DNA of 64,000 nucleotides from positions 1 through 64,000 of the forward strand of contig NZ_JADYVE010000016.1 in NCBI RefSeq assembly GCF_020193655.1. Reading direction: 5' to 3'. This document shows positions 33,549 through 41,891 of the stretch, in pieces (position 1 is the first letter of the stretch; each line of letters begins with the position of its first letter). The translations under genes and the position numbers were made by a program. The DNA is from Ensifer sp. IC3342 (GTDB lineage: Bacteria; Pseudomonadota; Alphaproteobacteria; Rhizobiales; Rhizobiaceae). Below the pieces are notes generated by a model. That model did not search any database. It was not told where the DNA came from and saw only the letters and a list, made by a program, of their open reading frames with translations.

Positions 33549-35551
33549 GGCAGCACGCCCTCCGGCAGGTACTTTGCGAAAAATTCGAGCGCCGCCATCA
33601 GCGCGATTACCAGCAGGACGACGAGCACCGAGAGCGCCGACGCAAGATCGGACGAGCCGCTGTCGTCGAGATTGAAGATCGCGACGCCGAGCGTCTGCGT
33701 GCCGGCCGACCAGAGCAGCGCCGAGACTGTGAGTTCGTTCGCCGCGATCAGGAAGACGAGGATGATGGAGGCCCCGGCCGTCGGCGCGATCAGCGGCAAG
33801 AGCACGTCGCGCATGCGGCGGGAAAAGCCCGCCCCGGCGAGCCTTGCCGCCTCCTCGAGCGAGGGGTCCATCTGCAGAAACGCGCTCATGACGGGCTTCA
33901 GGCTGACGGCTAGGAAGGAGGAGAAATAGGCGGCGAGGATGATCCAGATCGTGCCGTAGAGCGAGACGCCGACAAGCGGCAGCGGCGCGGCGAAGGTGAG
34001 GATGAAGGCGACCGCGAGCACGATGCCGGGCAGCGCATAGGGAACCTCGATCAGGATCGCGATGAGATTGGCAAGCGCGCCCTTCCGCCGCGTCATGAGA
34101 TAGGCGGCCGGCACGGTGACGACGAGCAGCCCGAGTGCTGCGGCCGAGGCGAGGAACATCGAATTCTTGAGCGCCGTCAGCGTGATCGACTGGCGGAACA
34201 GGACTTCGCTATAGGCGCTGAGCGACACGGTCTTGAAATTGAGCGGCACGCCATAGGCCGGCACCAGCGAGCTTGCGACGAGCGCCAGCAGCGGTGCCAC
34301 CAGCACCAGCGCCAGCACGGCCCATAGCAGCGGTTCGAGAGCGATGCGAAAGCGCCCAAGCGCGAAGGCGGCGCGCGCGCCGGAATGGCCGATCAGGCGA
34401 TAATCACGGCCGGCGAGCGCCCGCTGCTGCACGATGAGCCCGGCGGCGGAGATCGCCGCAATCAGCGTCGAGATCAGCGCGATCTCGCCGAAGGTGGCGG
34501 CGCCGAAACTCGACAGCCGGCTGAAGATCAGGGTCGGCAGCGTCTCGATGCCGGCAGGAATGCCAAGGATCGCCGGAATGCCGAAATTGCCGATGCCGGA
34601 AACGAAGGCGATCGCCCCGCCGGCGATCAGCCCCGGAGTAGCCAACGGCAGAACGATATCACGGAAGACCCGGAACGGCCCCGCGCCCGCAAGCCGTGCC
34701 GCCTCGATGCCGTCGCGCGGGCTCGCCGCAAGCCCGGCTTTGAGCGCCAGGAAGACGAGCGGCGCATGCTGCACGCCCAAAAGAAGCGCGATGCCTGAAA
34801 GCGAATAGAGAGGCTGCGGGCTGCCGAGCGGCGGCGCAAGCCCCAGCGTCTTCAGGAGCGGGCTCGCCGGCCCCGACATCTCCACCCAGGCCAGCGCCGT
34901 TACCTGCGGCGGGATCATCATCGGCAGCATGAAGGCGAAGCTTAAAATCAGCTTGCCCCTGATGTCGGTGAGCGCCACCGCGAAGGCGAAGAGCGAACCG
35001 AGGACGAGCGAGACGACCATGCCGCCGCTGGCGGTGACGAGCGTGTTGCGGAGCGCCGCAAAGGTCGCCGGCTCGAATATCAGCCGCGCCGCCTCACCGT
35101 CCACAAGCCCGCTCAAGCCCGCCCCGGCAAGGCGCGCGAGAGGCAACACCGAGAGCAAGAGCACTGCACAAAGCACGAAGGGCAGCAGCCAGGCCGGCTC
35201 GCCGGACAACGCCCGCCGCTTGCGGGTGCGGAAGGCGCGCCCTGCCCCGCTGCCGCGCGGCGGCTTCGCCCTGAGGGAACCATCTTCCGTAACGTGAGGC
35301 ATCGCCGGCAGCTCGACGCCTCGCAGCGCGCGCGTCAGTTCGCCGGGCAGTTTCGCGGGAGTCGTTTGGGGAGGCCGGCTTTCCGCCGCCTCCCCGCCGC
35401 CGAAGAGAAACCGCAATGGGCCCGAGCGCCGCGCCCTCGACAGAAAGCGTCGAGGCGGCTCCAGGAGTTTCAGCCCGGAGCCGCCTTCCACGCCAGATTC
35501 CACCGGAGCGCTCGCGCGCCGGCTGCGGGCGATCTCGTCCGCTCGCGTCAT
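33536..35551 (-). CDS. Fbp-type ABC transporter permease (fused, two-half) with long N-terminal extension
   Basis: The 671-residue protein is a tandem of two permease halves with about 12 membrane segments. EAA-type loops sit after each half (EAARLAGAGPFRVFRDIVLPLATPG and EEAARLAGAGFSRRMRDVLLPLIAPT). It forms the pore of an iron(III)-type (FbpB) importer. The first 110 residues before the first membrane helix (LLPFVLCAVLLLSV) are Arg/Pro/Ser rich and of no known domain. I take the ATG at 35549-35551, seven bases past the binding-protein stop; a start within the extension near the first helix remains possible. No Shine-Dalgarno decides it. Confidence 0.85.
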   Translation of the reverse strand: MTRADEIARSRRASAPVESGVEGGSGLKLLEPPRRFLSRARRSGPLRFLFGGGEAAESRPPQTTPAKLPGELTRALRGVELPAMPHVTEDGSLRAKPPRGSGAGRAFRTRKRRALSGEPAWLLPFVLCAVLLLSVLPLARLAGAGLSGLVDGEAARLIFEPATFAALRNTLVTASGGMVVSLVLGSLFAFAVALTDIRGKLILSFAFMLPMMIPPQVTALAWVEMSGPASPLLKTLGLAPPLGSPQPLYSLSGIALLLGVQHAPLVFLALKAGLAASPRDGIEAARLAGAGPFRVFRDIVLPLATPGLIAGGAIAFVSGIGNFGIPAILGIPAGIETLPTLIFSRLSSFGAATFGEIALISTLIAAISAAGLIVQQRALAGRDYRLIGHSGARAAFALGRFRIALEPLLWAVLALVLVAPLLALVASSLVPAYGVPLNFKTVSLSAYSEVLFRQSITLTALKNSMFLASAAALGLLVVTVPAAYLMTRRKGALANLIAILIEVPYALPGIVLAVAFILTFAAPLPLVGVSLYGTIWIILAAYFSSFLAVSLKPVMSAFLQMDPSLEEAARLAGAGFSRRMRDVLLPLIAPTAGASIILVFLIAANELTVSALLWSAGTQTLGVAIFNLDDSGSSDLASALSVLVVLLVIALMAALEFFAKYLPEGVLPWRN

Positions 35552-35558
35552 CAGCCGG

Positions 35559-36539
35559 TCAGTTCGTCCCGAAAATGCCGGAGAAGGTCTTGAGGTCACT
35601 TTCCGAATTCTTGACCGCCACGGCGGCATCGACCGGCAGCACCTTGATCGTCTCGCGGGCCGGATAGCCTTCCGGCAGCGCCACGCCGTTGCGGGCCGGG
35701 ATATAACCCATCTTCACCGCAACCTTCTGGCCTTCCTCGGAGAGGAGGAAGTCGACGAATTTCTTCGCGGCATCGACGTTCTTCGCGGTCTGCAAAATGC
35801 CGACCGGCTCGGTGACGGCGGAAACGCCTTCGGCCGGGAAGACGAATTCCACCGGCGCGCCCTTGGCCTTCTCGCGGATCGCCATGAAATCGACGAGCAT
35901 GCCATAGGCCTTCTCGCCGGTCGCAACCGCCTTCAACACGCCGCCATTGCCGCCGGCGGCCGTCGCGCCGTTTTCGGCGAGCGCCTTGTAATAGTCCCAG
36001 CCGAAGCCGGGAATGGCCGCGAGCGTCTCGGCATGGATCAGCGCCGCACCTGACGTAAGCGGGCTCGGCATGGTGACGAGGCCCTTCGCCTCGGGCTTGG
36101 CGAGATCCTGCCAGCCTTCCGGCTTCATCGCGGCGGATGTGTTGTAGACGATGCCTGTCGTGATCATCTTGGTCGAGTAATAGGCTCCATCAGCATCATA
36201 GAGCGCGGCATCGTAGCCCGCCGCTTCGGGCGACTTGTAAGGCAGCAGATGCCCGCCCTCTTTCAGCCGCTGCATCGTCACCGTATCGGCGATCAGCAGT
36301 ACATCCGCCACCGGATTGCCCGCCTCGATCTCGGCCATCAGCTTGGCCATGATCTTCGTCGTCCCCTCGCGCACCCACTCGACCTCGACGCCCGGGTTAG
36401 CCGCCTCGAACGCATCCACCGTCGCCTGTGCATCCTCATTCGGCTGGCTGGTATAAAGCACCAGGCTTTCGGCATAAGCCGCGGTGGAAAGAAGGCCGGC
36501 AAAGAGCGCTGCGGCAACGGCGGAGAGAAGCGTTTTCAT
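35559..36539 (-). CDS. ABC transporter periplasmic binding protein, Fbp/phosphonate-type
   Basis: The 326-residue protein has a Sec signal (LLSAVAAALFAGLLSTAAYA) and an extracellular solute-binding type 2 fold: SLVLYTSQPNEDAQATVDAFEAANPG, VREGTTKIMAKL, YYSTKMITTGIVYNT, and AEGVSAVTEPVGILQTAKN. The N-terminal LYTS and the YY pair resemble FbpA/FutA iron binders, but the 2-aminoethylphosphonate binders look alike, so the ligand is open. It is the first gene of the operon, followed by permease and ATPase. A promoter must lie in the 91 bases upstream or across the island border. Confidence 0.88.
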   Translation of the reverse strand: MKTLLSAVAAALFAGLLSTAAYAESLVLYTSQPNEDAQATVDAFEAANPGVEVEWVREGTTKIMAKLMAEIEAGNPVADVLLIADTVTMQRLKEGGHLLPYKSPEAAGYDAALYDADGAYYSTKMITTGIVYNTSAAMKPEGWQDLAKPEAKGLVTMPSPLTSGAALIHAETLAAIPGFGWDYYKALAENGATAAGGNGGVLKAVATGEKAYGMLVDFMAIREKAKGAPVEFVFPAEGVSAVTEPVGILQTAKNVDAAKKFVDFLLSEEGQKVAVKMGYIPARNGVALPEGYPARETIKVLPVDAAVAVKNSESDLKTFSGIFGTN

Positions 36540-36630
36540 GGGTTTGCCCTCGGTGGGAGAAAGATGGTGCCGAGGGATAGAGCGGGTGTTTTACAGGGGT
36601 GTGACAGGGTGCCGCTGCCTCATCTTGCCA

Positions 36631-37554
36631 CTATACGATAGTCCACTCTCGCGGCAAATTTGAACCGTCACGGTGAACCAACAGGGCTCGTTTCCCCGGT
36701 GGGCGCGGGGGAAGTCTTGCCGCGGCTTCAGTTGGCAGATTGATTAGCGCAACAGCCCGCGCGCCCCCTGGCTTGGTAATGCGAAATCGACCTCTTTGTG
36801 CGTCGACCAAATAAATATCCAAGGCGTTTCGCCAATTGGCCGTCCCGTCGCTCCAACTCCGCCAGGAATTAAGTGCGTTCGTAACCGATCCGGTCATTGC
36901 CGCGTCAAAACAGATTCCCAAGCAGAGTAGATCTCGAGGCAACTCCGCGATGTCTGACGCTGCTGGGACGAAGCCCGCCGAGTGTGCACTTCGATGGCGC
37001 TTACCAACAACATCGATGAGGATTTGTTGAACGGACGGCACACCGAAGCCAATGTCTGAACTCAGTGACCTAAAGGAACCCCAGCAATCCTCAACTTGAA
37101 AAGTCTTCAGTAGATCCTTCACCGCTTGATCTGAGATATTTCCAGTGTGGTCCCCGGAGATAAACTTTGTGAAGGCGAACTCGGGACCACGATTTGCAGC
37201 CATTTTTTCGAGTTGCGCGATGATTTCCGCCTCGTAATTCTCTTGTTGTCGCTTGAGAACAGTTGCGAATCTCTGGAGGTGAGACAGCGCGTTTAGAAGC
37301 GCTGCATCGCGCAGCCTTTGGGGAAGATCCTGAAAACGCGCCGGCCATCGCCCAAGGTCGGCAAGAAGTTCCGTGGTTCTTTCCCGAATAAACGTCTCAT
37401 AGGCAATGAGAGAGGCTATGAGGATCCCACGCCTAAGAATTACAATGCCTTGCGGTGGAGCCGCCGCCATTGCTCCCGCCGCTATTGGATCAAGCGATAC
37501 AGCTTCAGATATACCCTGAATATCGCCGAGAAACCGTCTCCTCGCGTCGCTCAT
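36631..37554 (-). CDS. HEPN-domain (RiboL-PSP/MAE-type) putative ribonuclease
   Basis: The 307-residue protein has the helical start SLIAYETFIRERTTELLADL and, near 184-195, VVGKRHRSAHSAGF. This gives Arg186-x4-His191, the catalytic R-x4-6-H pair of HEPN RNases, in the RiboL-PSP/MAE_28990-like context as I judge it. HEPN proteins of this kind are toxins or effectors that cleave RNA in phage defence. The gene overlaps the DUF262 gene by 4 bases (ATGA), so the two are coupled. It is richer in A+T than its neighbours, as is its partner. The C-terminal 70 residues (KPGGARAVALINLP onward) have no known match. The function is inferred from the motif. Confidence 0.7.
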   Translation of the reverse strand: MSDARRRFLGDIQGISEAVSLDPIAAGAMAAAPPQGIVILRRGILIASLIAYETFIRERTTELLADLGRWPARFQDLPQRLRDAALLNALSHLQRFATVLKRQQENYEAEIIAQLEKMAANRGPEFAFTKFISGDHTGNISDQAVKDLLKTFQVEDCWGSFRSLSSDIGFGVPSVQQILIDVVGKRHRSAHSAGFVPAASDIAELPRDLLCLGICFDAAMTGSVTNALNSWRSWSDGTANWRNALDIYLVDAQRGRFRITKPGGARAVALINLPTEAAARLPPRPPGKRALLVHRDGSNLPREWTIV

Positions 37555-38627
37555 GCATGCCCCTGGAGCATGTGGCGGGTAGCTTCGACGCGGTAGCGAA
37601 GACGCGACGGAGTGTTTGTACCAAGCCTTACTGCTTCTTCATATTCCGACGTCTCGAAAAGCGCCTTCGTGGCCTCAAGAATATTGTTCCGGTTCCCAAT
37701 CGCACTAGCGACTTCGTGGGGCTCGAGAGAAGCAACAGCTATCATCTGAGCATCGAAGAGGCCCGCCAACGCTTGTTGCCGCCACCGTTGGCCGTCCCAC
37801 CGTTGGAACGCATAGTTGCCCCAAATATCATAGGTAGCATTTAGGTTAAGTCGAAAATCATCTGAAAAACGCTGAATAACCTCGGCTGAGGCGTCACGGA
37901 ATTTCAACATAAAAGTATCCATTGACTTGGACAGGCTGCCAGAAAAATCTCGCCAATCGCGATAAAGTGTCATGAATCGCAGCACATATTCCGCATCCTG
38001 CATTTCTTTATATGCAGATGACTTTGGCCCATCTATTCGAAGGGCATTTCTCAGGAGAGGATCTTCGGCACAAACATAAATCGCATCATTCAAGGGACCC
38101 CGGAACGCCACGTTCCGTATTTCCTGGTTGTTCAGCCTGATGCCGCCTCGATTTAAGCGGATGAATACCTCGTACTTCAGCTCAGGATGGGACTGTTTTA
38201 ACAGAGTAATGACTCGTAGATATGGTCGTATGCGCAGCGCATTCTGAAGAGTCTTCGGCAAATCACGAAAGCGTGCGCCGTTGATTTCGGGAAACGCTTG
38301 GAGCCCCTTTAGGGCGAAGGAACCATTCAGGAAATCGGAGACGGCTGTAATTCGTTGCTTGCCATCAATAATAGAATAAACGCCGTACTCTTCTTCAGCG
38401 AGGTAAATCGGCGGCACAGGAACGTTCAAAAGAAAGGATTCTATCAGTTCCGACTGGCGCTCAACTTCCCACCTTTCTCGGCGCTGATACTTCGGCGTAA
38501 GATCGATAATTTCGTTGTCAACCATTTCTTGCAAACCTTGAAGCGAAAAATCAGAGGCTTGCAATACCAAGTCGCTCTGGGACTTTTCGAAGCGACGTTC
38601 TGCATCCGGGCCATAGACTAGAACCAT
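37551..38627 (-). CDS. DUF262 domain protein (GmrS/RloF-type), partner of the HEPN gene
   Basis: The 358-residue protein carries the DUF262 marks: PKYQRRERW (45-53), IDGKQRITAV (87-96, the DGQxR-type nucleotide site with Lys at the Gln position) and FIRLNRGGIRLNNQEIRN. The C-terminal part has no DUF1524 HNH nuclease, unlike complete GmrSD, so it depends on a partner for cleavage. The partner is the HEPN gene, overlapped by 4 bases. The ATG at 38625-38627 is chosen over a GTG four codons upstream because GTGGAGAGTGGA precedes it. Codon use is more A/T-ending than that of the neighbours, which suggests transfer. Role: likely sensor or regulator of a defence effector. Confidence 0.8.
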   Translation of the reverse strand: MVLVYGPDAERRFEKSQSDLVLQASDFSLQGLQEMVDNEIIDLTPKYQRRERWEVERQSELIESFLLNVPVPPIYLAEEEYGVYSIIDGKQRITAVSDFLNGSFALKGLQAFPEINGARFRDLPKTLQNALRIRPYLRVITLLKQSHPELKYEVFIRLNRGGIRLNNQEIRNVAFRGPLNDAIYVCAEDPLLRNALRIDGPKSSAYKEMQDAEYVLRFMTLYRDWRDFSGSLSKSMDTFMLKFRDASAEVIQRFSDDFRLNLNATYDIWGNYAFQRWDGQRWRQQALAGLFDAQMIAVASLEPHEVASAIGNRNNILEATKALFETSEYEEAVRLGTNTPSRLRYRVEATRHMLQGHA

Positions 38628-38870
38628 TCCACTCTCCACGCGTTCACAACCAAGCGTAGATATCTAACCCTTAAAATTTGCGAAACTAGTGCAGCAAGCA
38701 AGCTTGAGCGCGCCAACGATGGGATCGATCTATCTCAGCCGCAATCCAAGATGACGAGAGCGATGGGAACAGTGTTCCCTTTCTTGTTCAGGCTGCGTTC
38801 GCAGGAGTTGACGGATCGTCGCTTTCCCAACAACGATCCTGCCACTAACAGATCGATTTCGAGTTGCGCC

Positions 38871-39293
38871 TTGAACACAATCCGCATCGCCGCCGCCCTC
38901 TTGATCCGCCCCGACGGACAAACGCTGCTTGTCCGCAAGCGCGGGGCGAGCGCCTTCATGCAGCCGGGCGGAAAGATCGGCCCGGGTGAAACGCCGGATG
39001 CGGCCTTGGCGCGGGAGCTCAGGGAAGAGATCGACCTTGACGTCGAGCCCGCGTCCTTCGAGGTCCTGGGTGAGTTCAGTGCCGAGGCATCCAATGAGCC
39101 GGGACACCGCGTCCATGCGGATGTCTTCCTCGTCAGGACGGAGCAGGTTTGCTTTCACCCCGCGGCCGAAATCGAGGAAGTGAAATGGGTGTCGCCGTTC
39201 GACATTGACGGCGTGGCGCTCGCCCCGCTCACCGCGGATCACATCTTTCCGCACTACCGGGAACTGATCGGGCGGAGCACACGCCGGCGCTGA
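38871..39293 (+). CDS. Nudix hydrolase beside the DUF262-HEPN module
   Basis: The 140-residue protein from the TTG at 38871 is a minimal Nudix enzyme: NTIRIAAALLIRPDGQTLLVRKRG, then the box GKIGPGETPDAALARELREEIDL (G-x5-E-x7-REL-x-EE), with Asp instead of Gly near the end. It hydrolyses a nucleoside diphosphate derivative. A longer frame from 38751 exists, but its first 40 residues are not conserved in appearance and overlap the module's spacer. The TTG start is inferred from the family's usual beginning; no strong ribosome site is seen. A 70-base repeat element overlaps its stop codon. Confidence 0.75.
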   Translation: MNTIRIAAALLIRPDGQTLLVRKRGASAFMQPGGKIGPGETPDAALARELREEIDLDVEPASFEVLGEFSAEASNEPGHRVHADVFLVRTEQVCFHPAAEIEEVKWVSPFDIDGVALAPLTADHIFPHYRELIGRSTRRR

Positions 39294-39358
39294 CTACGGA
39301 TGGACTGGCAGCGGCGCCAAGCGAATGACAGGAAGTTGGGGTAACCCGAGGCTTTTTG
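39289..39358 (+). repeat. 70-base element, copy 1, with terminator-like end
   Basis: It runs from CGCTGACTACGGATG through ACTGGCAG, CGAATGACAGG and GGGGTAA to a TTTTT run at 39354-39358. It aligns with 41769-41838 over its whole length with few gaps. The end pairs TTGGG with CCCGA before the T-run. It overlaps the stop codon of the Nudix gene. Confidence 0.6.
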
Positions 39359-39438
39359 TTGCCTGCCTCAGATGCGGTAGCTCGCTGAGTTGAAAACAAC
39401 GACATCGAAGCTCACGTCGTCGGAGGAGAATCGCCTAT

Positions 39439-39544
39439 ACTACAGCGCCGCGCGTCTTATCAGACGCGTAAAGGACGCTGTAGCACTTTGAATTGCTGCA
39501 TGTTTTTATCCTTAAATCGGCTACGACTTAAGGAAACATGCAGG
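39439..39544 (+). repeat. Complete RIME-like intergenic element
   Basis: The 106-base element has a first palindrome with GCGTCTTATCAGACGC at its core between CTACAGCG and CGCTGTAG, the linker GCACTTTGAATTGCTGCATG, and a second palindrome with CCTTAAATCG/ACTTAAGG ending AAACATGCAG. Two large palindromes in about 108 bases match the RIME1 elements described in Rhizobium/Sinorhizobium. It is the reference for the fragments elsewhere in this window. Confidence 0.8.
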
Positions 39545-39567
39545 AGGGGTCCGCCCGTCGCCCCCTC

Positions 39568-40248
39568 TCACCCCGCAAACCCACCCGCGTCGAGAAACCG
39601 CTGCTCCTCTTCCGTCATCGTCCGCCCGAGAATCCCGTTCCGGTGCGGGAAGCGGCCGAAGCGGCGGACGATATCGCGGTGGCCTATAGCGTGGGAAAGA
39701 CTCGGCTCTCCGAGGCGGCGGGCAAGTTCGACGGAGCGCTCCTGGTCGGCAAGCTCTTCCGAATGGCCGAACGGAAGATAGAAGAAGAGCTGCAGGTCGG
39801 CCGGCCCCTTGAGATCGTAACCTGCCTCCACGGCGGCGCGTGCGGTGCCGAGCGCCAGGGCGTCGGTCTCATACATGCGCGGCGTGCCGCGAAAGGCGTT
39901 GCGGGGGAATTGATCGAGGAGAAGAAGGAGCGCCAGCGTCTTCTCCGGCGAAACCGTCCAGTTCAAGAATTCACCGCGGGCCGCCGCCTCGTGGCTCGCG
40001 AGGAAGCGCTCGCGAAAGGCGCGATCGAACTCCGGTTCCTTGGCAAACCAACGTGTCGGCCCGGCGTCGCGCCAGAAGCCGATGACCGCCGCCGCCCTGT
40101 CCTCGCCGACGAGCGCCTCGCCGGCGAGCGCCTCGCGCAGCCGCGCGTTGACGGCCGTATCGGCGCGCGCCGGCGGCTGGCCCTGCCCCTCCGCTGGCTG
40201 CAACCTGCACAGCGCCAGGCTTTCGATGTACCCGATGAAATCGCTCAT
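39568..40248 (-). CDS. DUF924 family protein
   Basis: The 226-residue helical protein has the DUF924 blocks FWRDAGPTRWFAKEPEFDRAFRERF, LLLLLDQFPRNAFRGTPRMYETD and LQLFFYLPFGHSE. The function of the family is unknown; the fold is TPR-like. The first 45 residues are unlike the core and proline-rich. The ATG at 40246-40248 comes after CTGGAGGACGAA, which fixes the start. It is divergent from the LysR gene with a 92-base spacer, so it may be the target of that regulator. Confidence 0.88.
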   Translation of the reverse strand: MSDFIGYIESLALCRLQPAEGQGQPPARADTAVNARLREALAGEALVGEDRAAAVIGFWRDAGPTRWFAKEPEFDRAFRERFLASHEAAARGEFLNWTVSPEKTLALLLLLDQFPRNAFRGTPRMYETDALALGTARAAVEAGYDLKGPADLQLFFYLPFGHSEELADQERSVELARRLGEPSLSHAIGHRDIVRRFGRFPHRNGILGRTMTEEEQRFLDAGGFAG

Positions 40249-40310
40249 TTCGTCCTCCAGGCTGTTGGGAGACCGCACCGGCCTCGCCCGAAGACCTACG
40301 ACTTTGTGGA

Positions 40311-40338
40311 TACTGAATGAAGTGATATGATTTCAGTA
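40311..40338. promoter_or_regulatory. Inverted repeat in the DUF924-LysR intergenic region
   Basis: TACTGAA at 40311-40317 and TTCAGTA at 40332-40338 are a perfect inverted pair with 14 bases between. It ends two bases before the LysR start codon and sits between two divergent starts, as expected for an autoregulated LysR operator. Confidence 0.55.
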
Positions 40339-40340
40339 TT

Positions 40341-41243
40341 ATGCTGAATGAAATCGACCTATCGCGCGCTGACCTCAACCTGCTGGTGCTCTTCGAAACA
40401 GTGCTTGACGAGGGGAATGTCGGCCGCGCCGCCGAACGGCTGAACCTCTCCGCCTCGGCCGTCAGCCACGGTCTCGGCCGCTTGCGGCGGCTGCTCAATG
40501 ATCCGCTCTTCCTGAAGACTCCGAAGGGCGTGGTGCCGACCGATCGCGCCAAGGAACTGGCGACGCCGATAGCCGATATTCTCGCGCGGGTGAGAAGCGT
40601 CATCTCCACGGCCGAGCCCTTCGATCCGGCGCGCGCCAGTCGCCGCTTCACGATCGGCACGGCCGATGGCTTCTCGGTTTTCCTGCCGCCGCTGCTCGGC
40701 GAGATCGCCCTCAGCGCGCCGGGCATCGATCTCGTCGTGCGTCACATGCAAATGGAGACGGCGCTCTCCGATCTCGATGGGCGCCTGATCGATGTGGCGA
40801 TCGCCCCTTTCTACGAGCTGCCGGCCCGCTTCGCCGCTCAACCGCTTTACGAGGAAGAGTTCGTGGTCACCGCGCGGAGCGGCCATCCCTTCCTCGAAAA
40901 CCCGACGCTCGAGAACTATTGCCGCATGCAGCATCTGCTTGTCGCCCCCAGAGGCGACCCCCGGGGCCTTGTCGACGAGCTGCTCGAAAGCCGCGGCCTC
41001 TCTCGCCGCGTAGCTTTGGCCGTGCCGAATTTCTTGCTGGCGCTCGATCTCGTCAGCAAGACGCAGCTGATCTGCTTTCTGCCGAAGCACTTCGTCGCGA
41101 TGCATGCGGAGCGCTTCGCCGTCGCCACCACAAGTCTGCCGGTAGGCCTCGGCAGCCCCAGCGTCCAGGCGGTTGTGCCGAAGGCGGCGTTGATGGACAC
41201 CGGTCTCGTCTGGCTCCTCGACGTGCTCGGGCGGCCCGGTTAG
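40341..41243 (+). CDS. LysR-type transcriptional regulator
   Basis: The 300-residue protein has an N-terminal winged HTH (DLNLLVLFETVLDEGNVGRAAERLNLSASAVSHGLGRLRRLLNDPLF, about 11-57). A periplasmic-binding-type effector domain (95-295) follows, in the NodD/SyrM-like subgroup order. DNA-binding contacts lie around ASAVSHGLGRLR. The effector is unknown. It is divergent from DUF924, with an inverted repeat just ahead of its start, so it may control that gene and itself. The frame is intact to its stop. Confidence 0.9.
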   Translation: MLNEIDLSRADLNLLVLFETVLDEGNVGRAAERLNLSASAVSHGLGRLRRLLNDPLFLKTPKGVVPTDRAKELATPIADILARVRSVISTAEPFDPARASRRFTIGTADGFSVFLPPLLGEIALSAPGIDLVVRHMQMETALSDLDGRLIDVAIAPFYELPARFAAQPLYEEEFVVTARSGHPFLENPTLENYCRMQHLLVAPRGDPRGLVDELLESRGLSRRVALAVPNFLLALDLVSKTQLICFLPKHFVAMHAERFAVATTSLPVGLGSPSVQAVVPKAALMDTGLVWLLDVLGRPG

Positions 41244-41389
41244 CTCGTCTGCACCCGCTCCCAAACCGCTGCCTGCACACCTCGCCAGCGTGTCGATGGT
41301 CCTCCGAAATATTATCTCGGGTTCAATCGGGCTCGATCGTATTTCCGCATCGCCAAAACCCAGCTTCCCGATTAATTTCCGCCCGTCCA

Positions 41390-41417
41390 TTGCATATTCG
41401 CCAATAACGTCTATATA
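41390..41417 (+). promoter_or_regulatory. Likely sigma-70-type promoter of the cold-shock gene
   Basis: TTGCAT at 41390-41395 and TATATA at 41412-41417 are separated by 16 bases. The distance from the -10 to the ATG at 41544 leaves a leader of roughly 120 bases, the long untranslated leader usual for cold-shock mRNAs. The rest of 41244-41543 holds no gene. Confidence 0.55.
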
Positions 41418-41543
41418 TCATCCGTCGAACATTGCTTGTGACCTTTGCCTCAGCGCCGACGCGCTCGACAGATTTCCTCTCAAATATCGATCAAATCGGA
41501 TGAATATTCGTCCGGAAACTCCAACGATTGAAAGGAAATCGTT

Positions 41544-41753
41544 ATGAATTCAGGCACCGTAAAGTGGTTCAACAGCACCAAGGGTTTTGGTTTCATCCAG
41601 CCCGACGACGGCACGACGGATGTGTTCGTGCATGTTTCTGCGGTTGAACGCGCCGGAATGCGCTCGCTCGTCGAGGGCCAGAAGGTCAGCTACGACATCG
41701 TGCGCGACAACAAGTCCGGCAAGAGCTCCGCCGACAATCTGCGCGCCGCGTAA
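41544..41753 (+). CDS. Cold-shock protein (CspA family)
   Basis: The 69-residue protein is a single cold-shock domain: [17 protein letters not shown] holds RNP1 (KGFGFI) and [12 protein letters not shown] holds RNP2. It binds single-stranded RNA and DNA and melts RNA structure in the cytoplasm. GAAAGGAAATCGTT precedes the ATG. A long leader and a strong terminator at 41814-41838 make a compact single-gene unit. Which of the several rhizobial Csp paralogues this is cannot be fixed. Closeness to rpsU is typical of rhizobia. Confidence 0.95.
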   Translation: MNSGTVKWFNSTKGFGFIQPDDGTTDVFVHVSAVERAGMRSLVEGQKVSYDIVRDNKSGKSSADNLRAA

Positions 41754-41768
41754 TTTGTCATTCGCCGC

Positions 41769-41838
41769 CGCTGACCACGGATGTACTGGCAGTGGCGCGA
41801 ATGACAGGGAAGAGGTCGGGGTAATGCCCGGCCTTTTT
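41769..41838 (+). repeat. 70-base element, copy 2, ending in a terminator
   Basis: The element aligns with 39289-39358. Its end is GGTCGGG at 41814-41820, a short loop, CCCGGCC at 41827-41833 and TTTTT at 41834-41838, a good rho-independent terminator for the csp gene. It begins 15 bases after the csp stop. Confidence 0.75.
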
Positions 41839-41891
41839 GCTTTGCCGCCGAAAGTTCTCGGCGCCGGACGTTTCCGGCAAAGGAGATGGTG

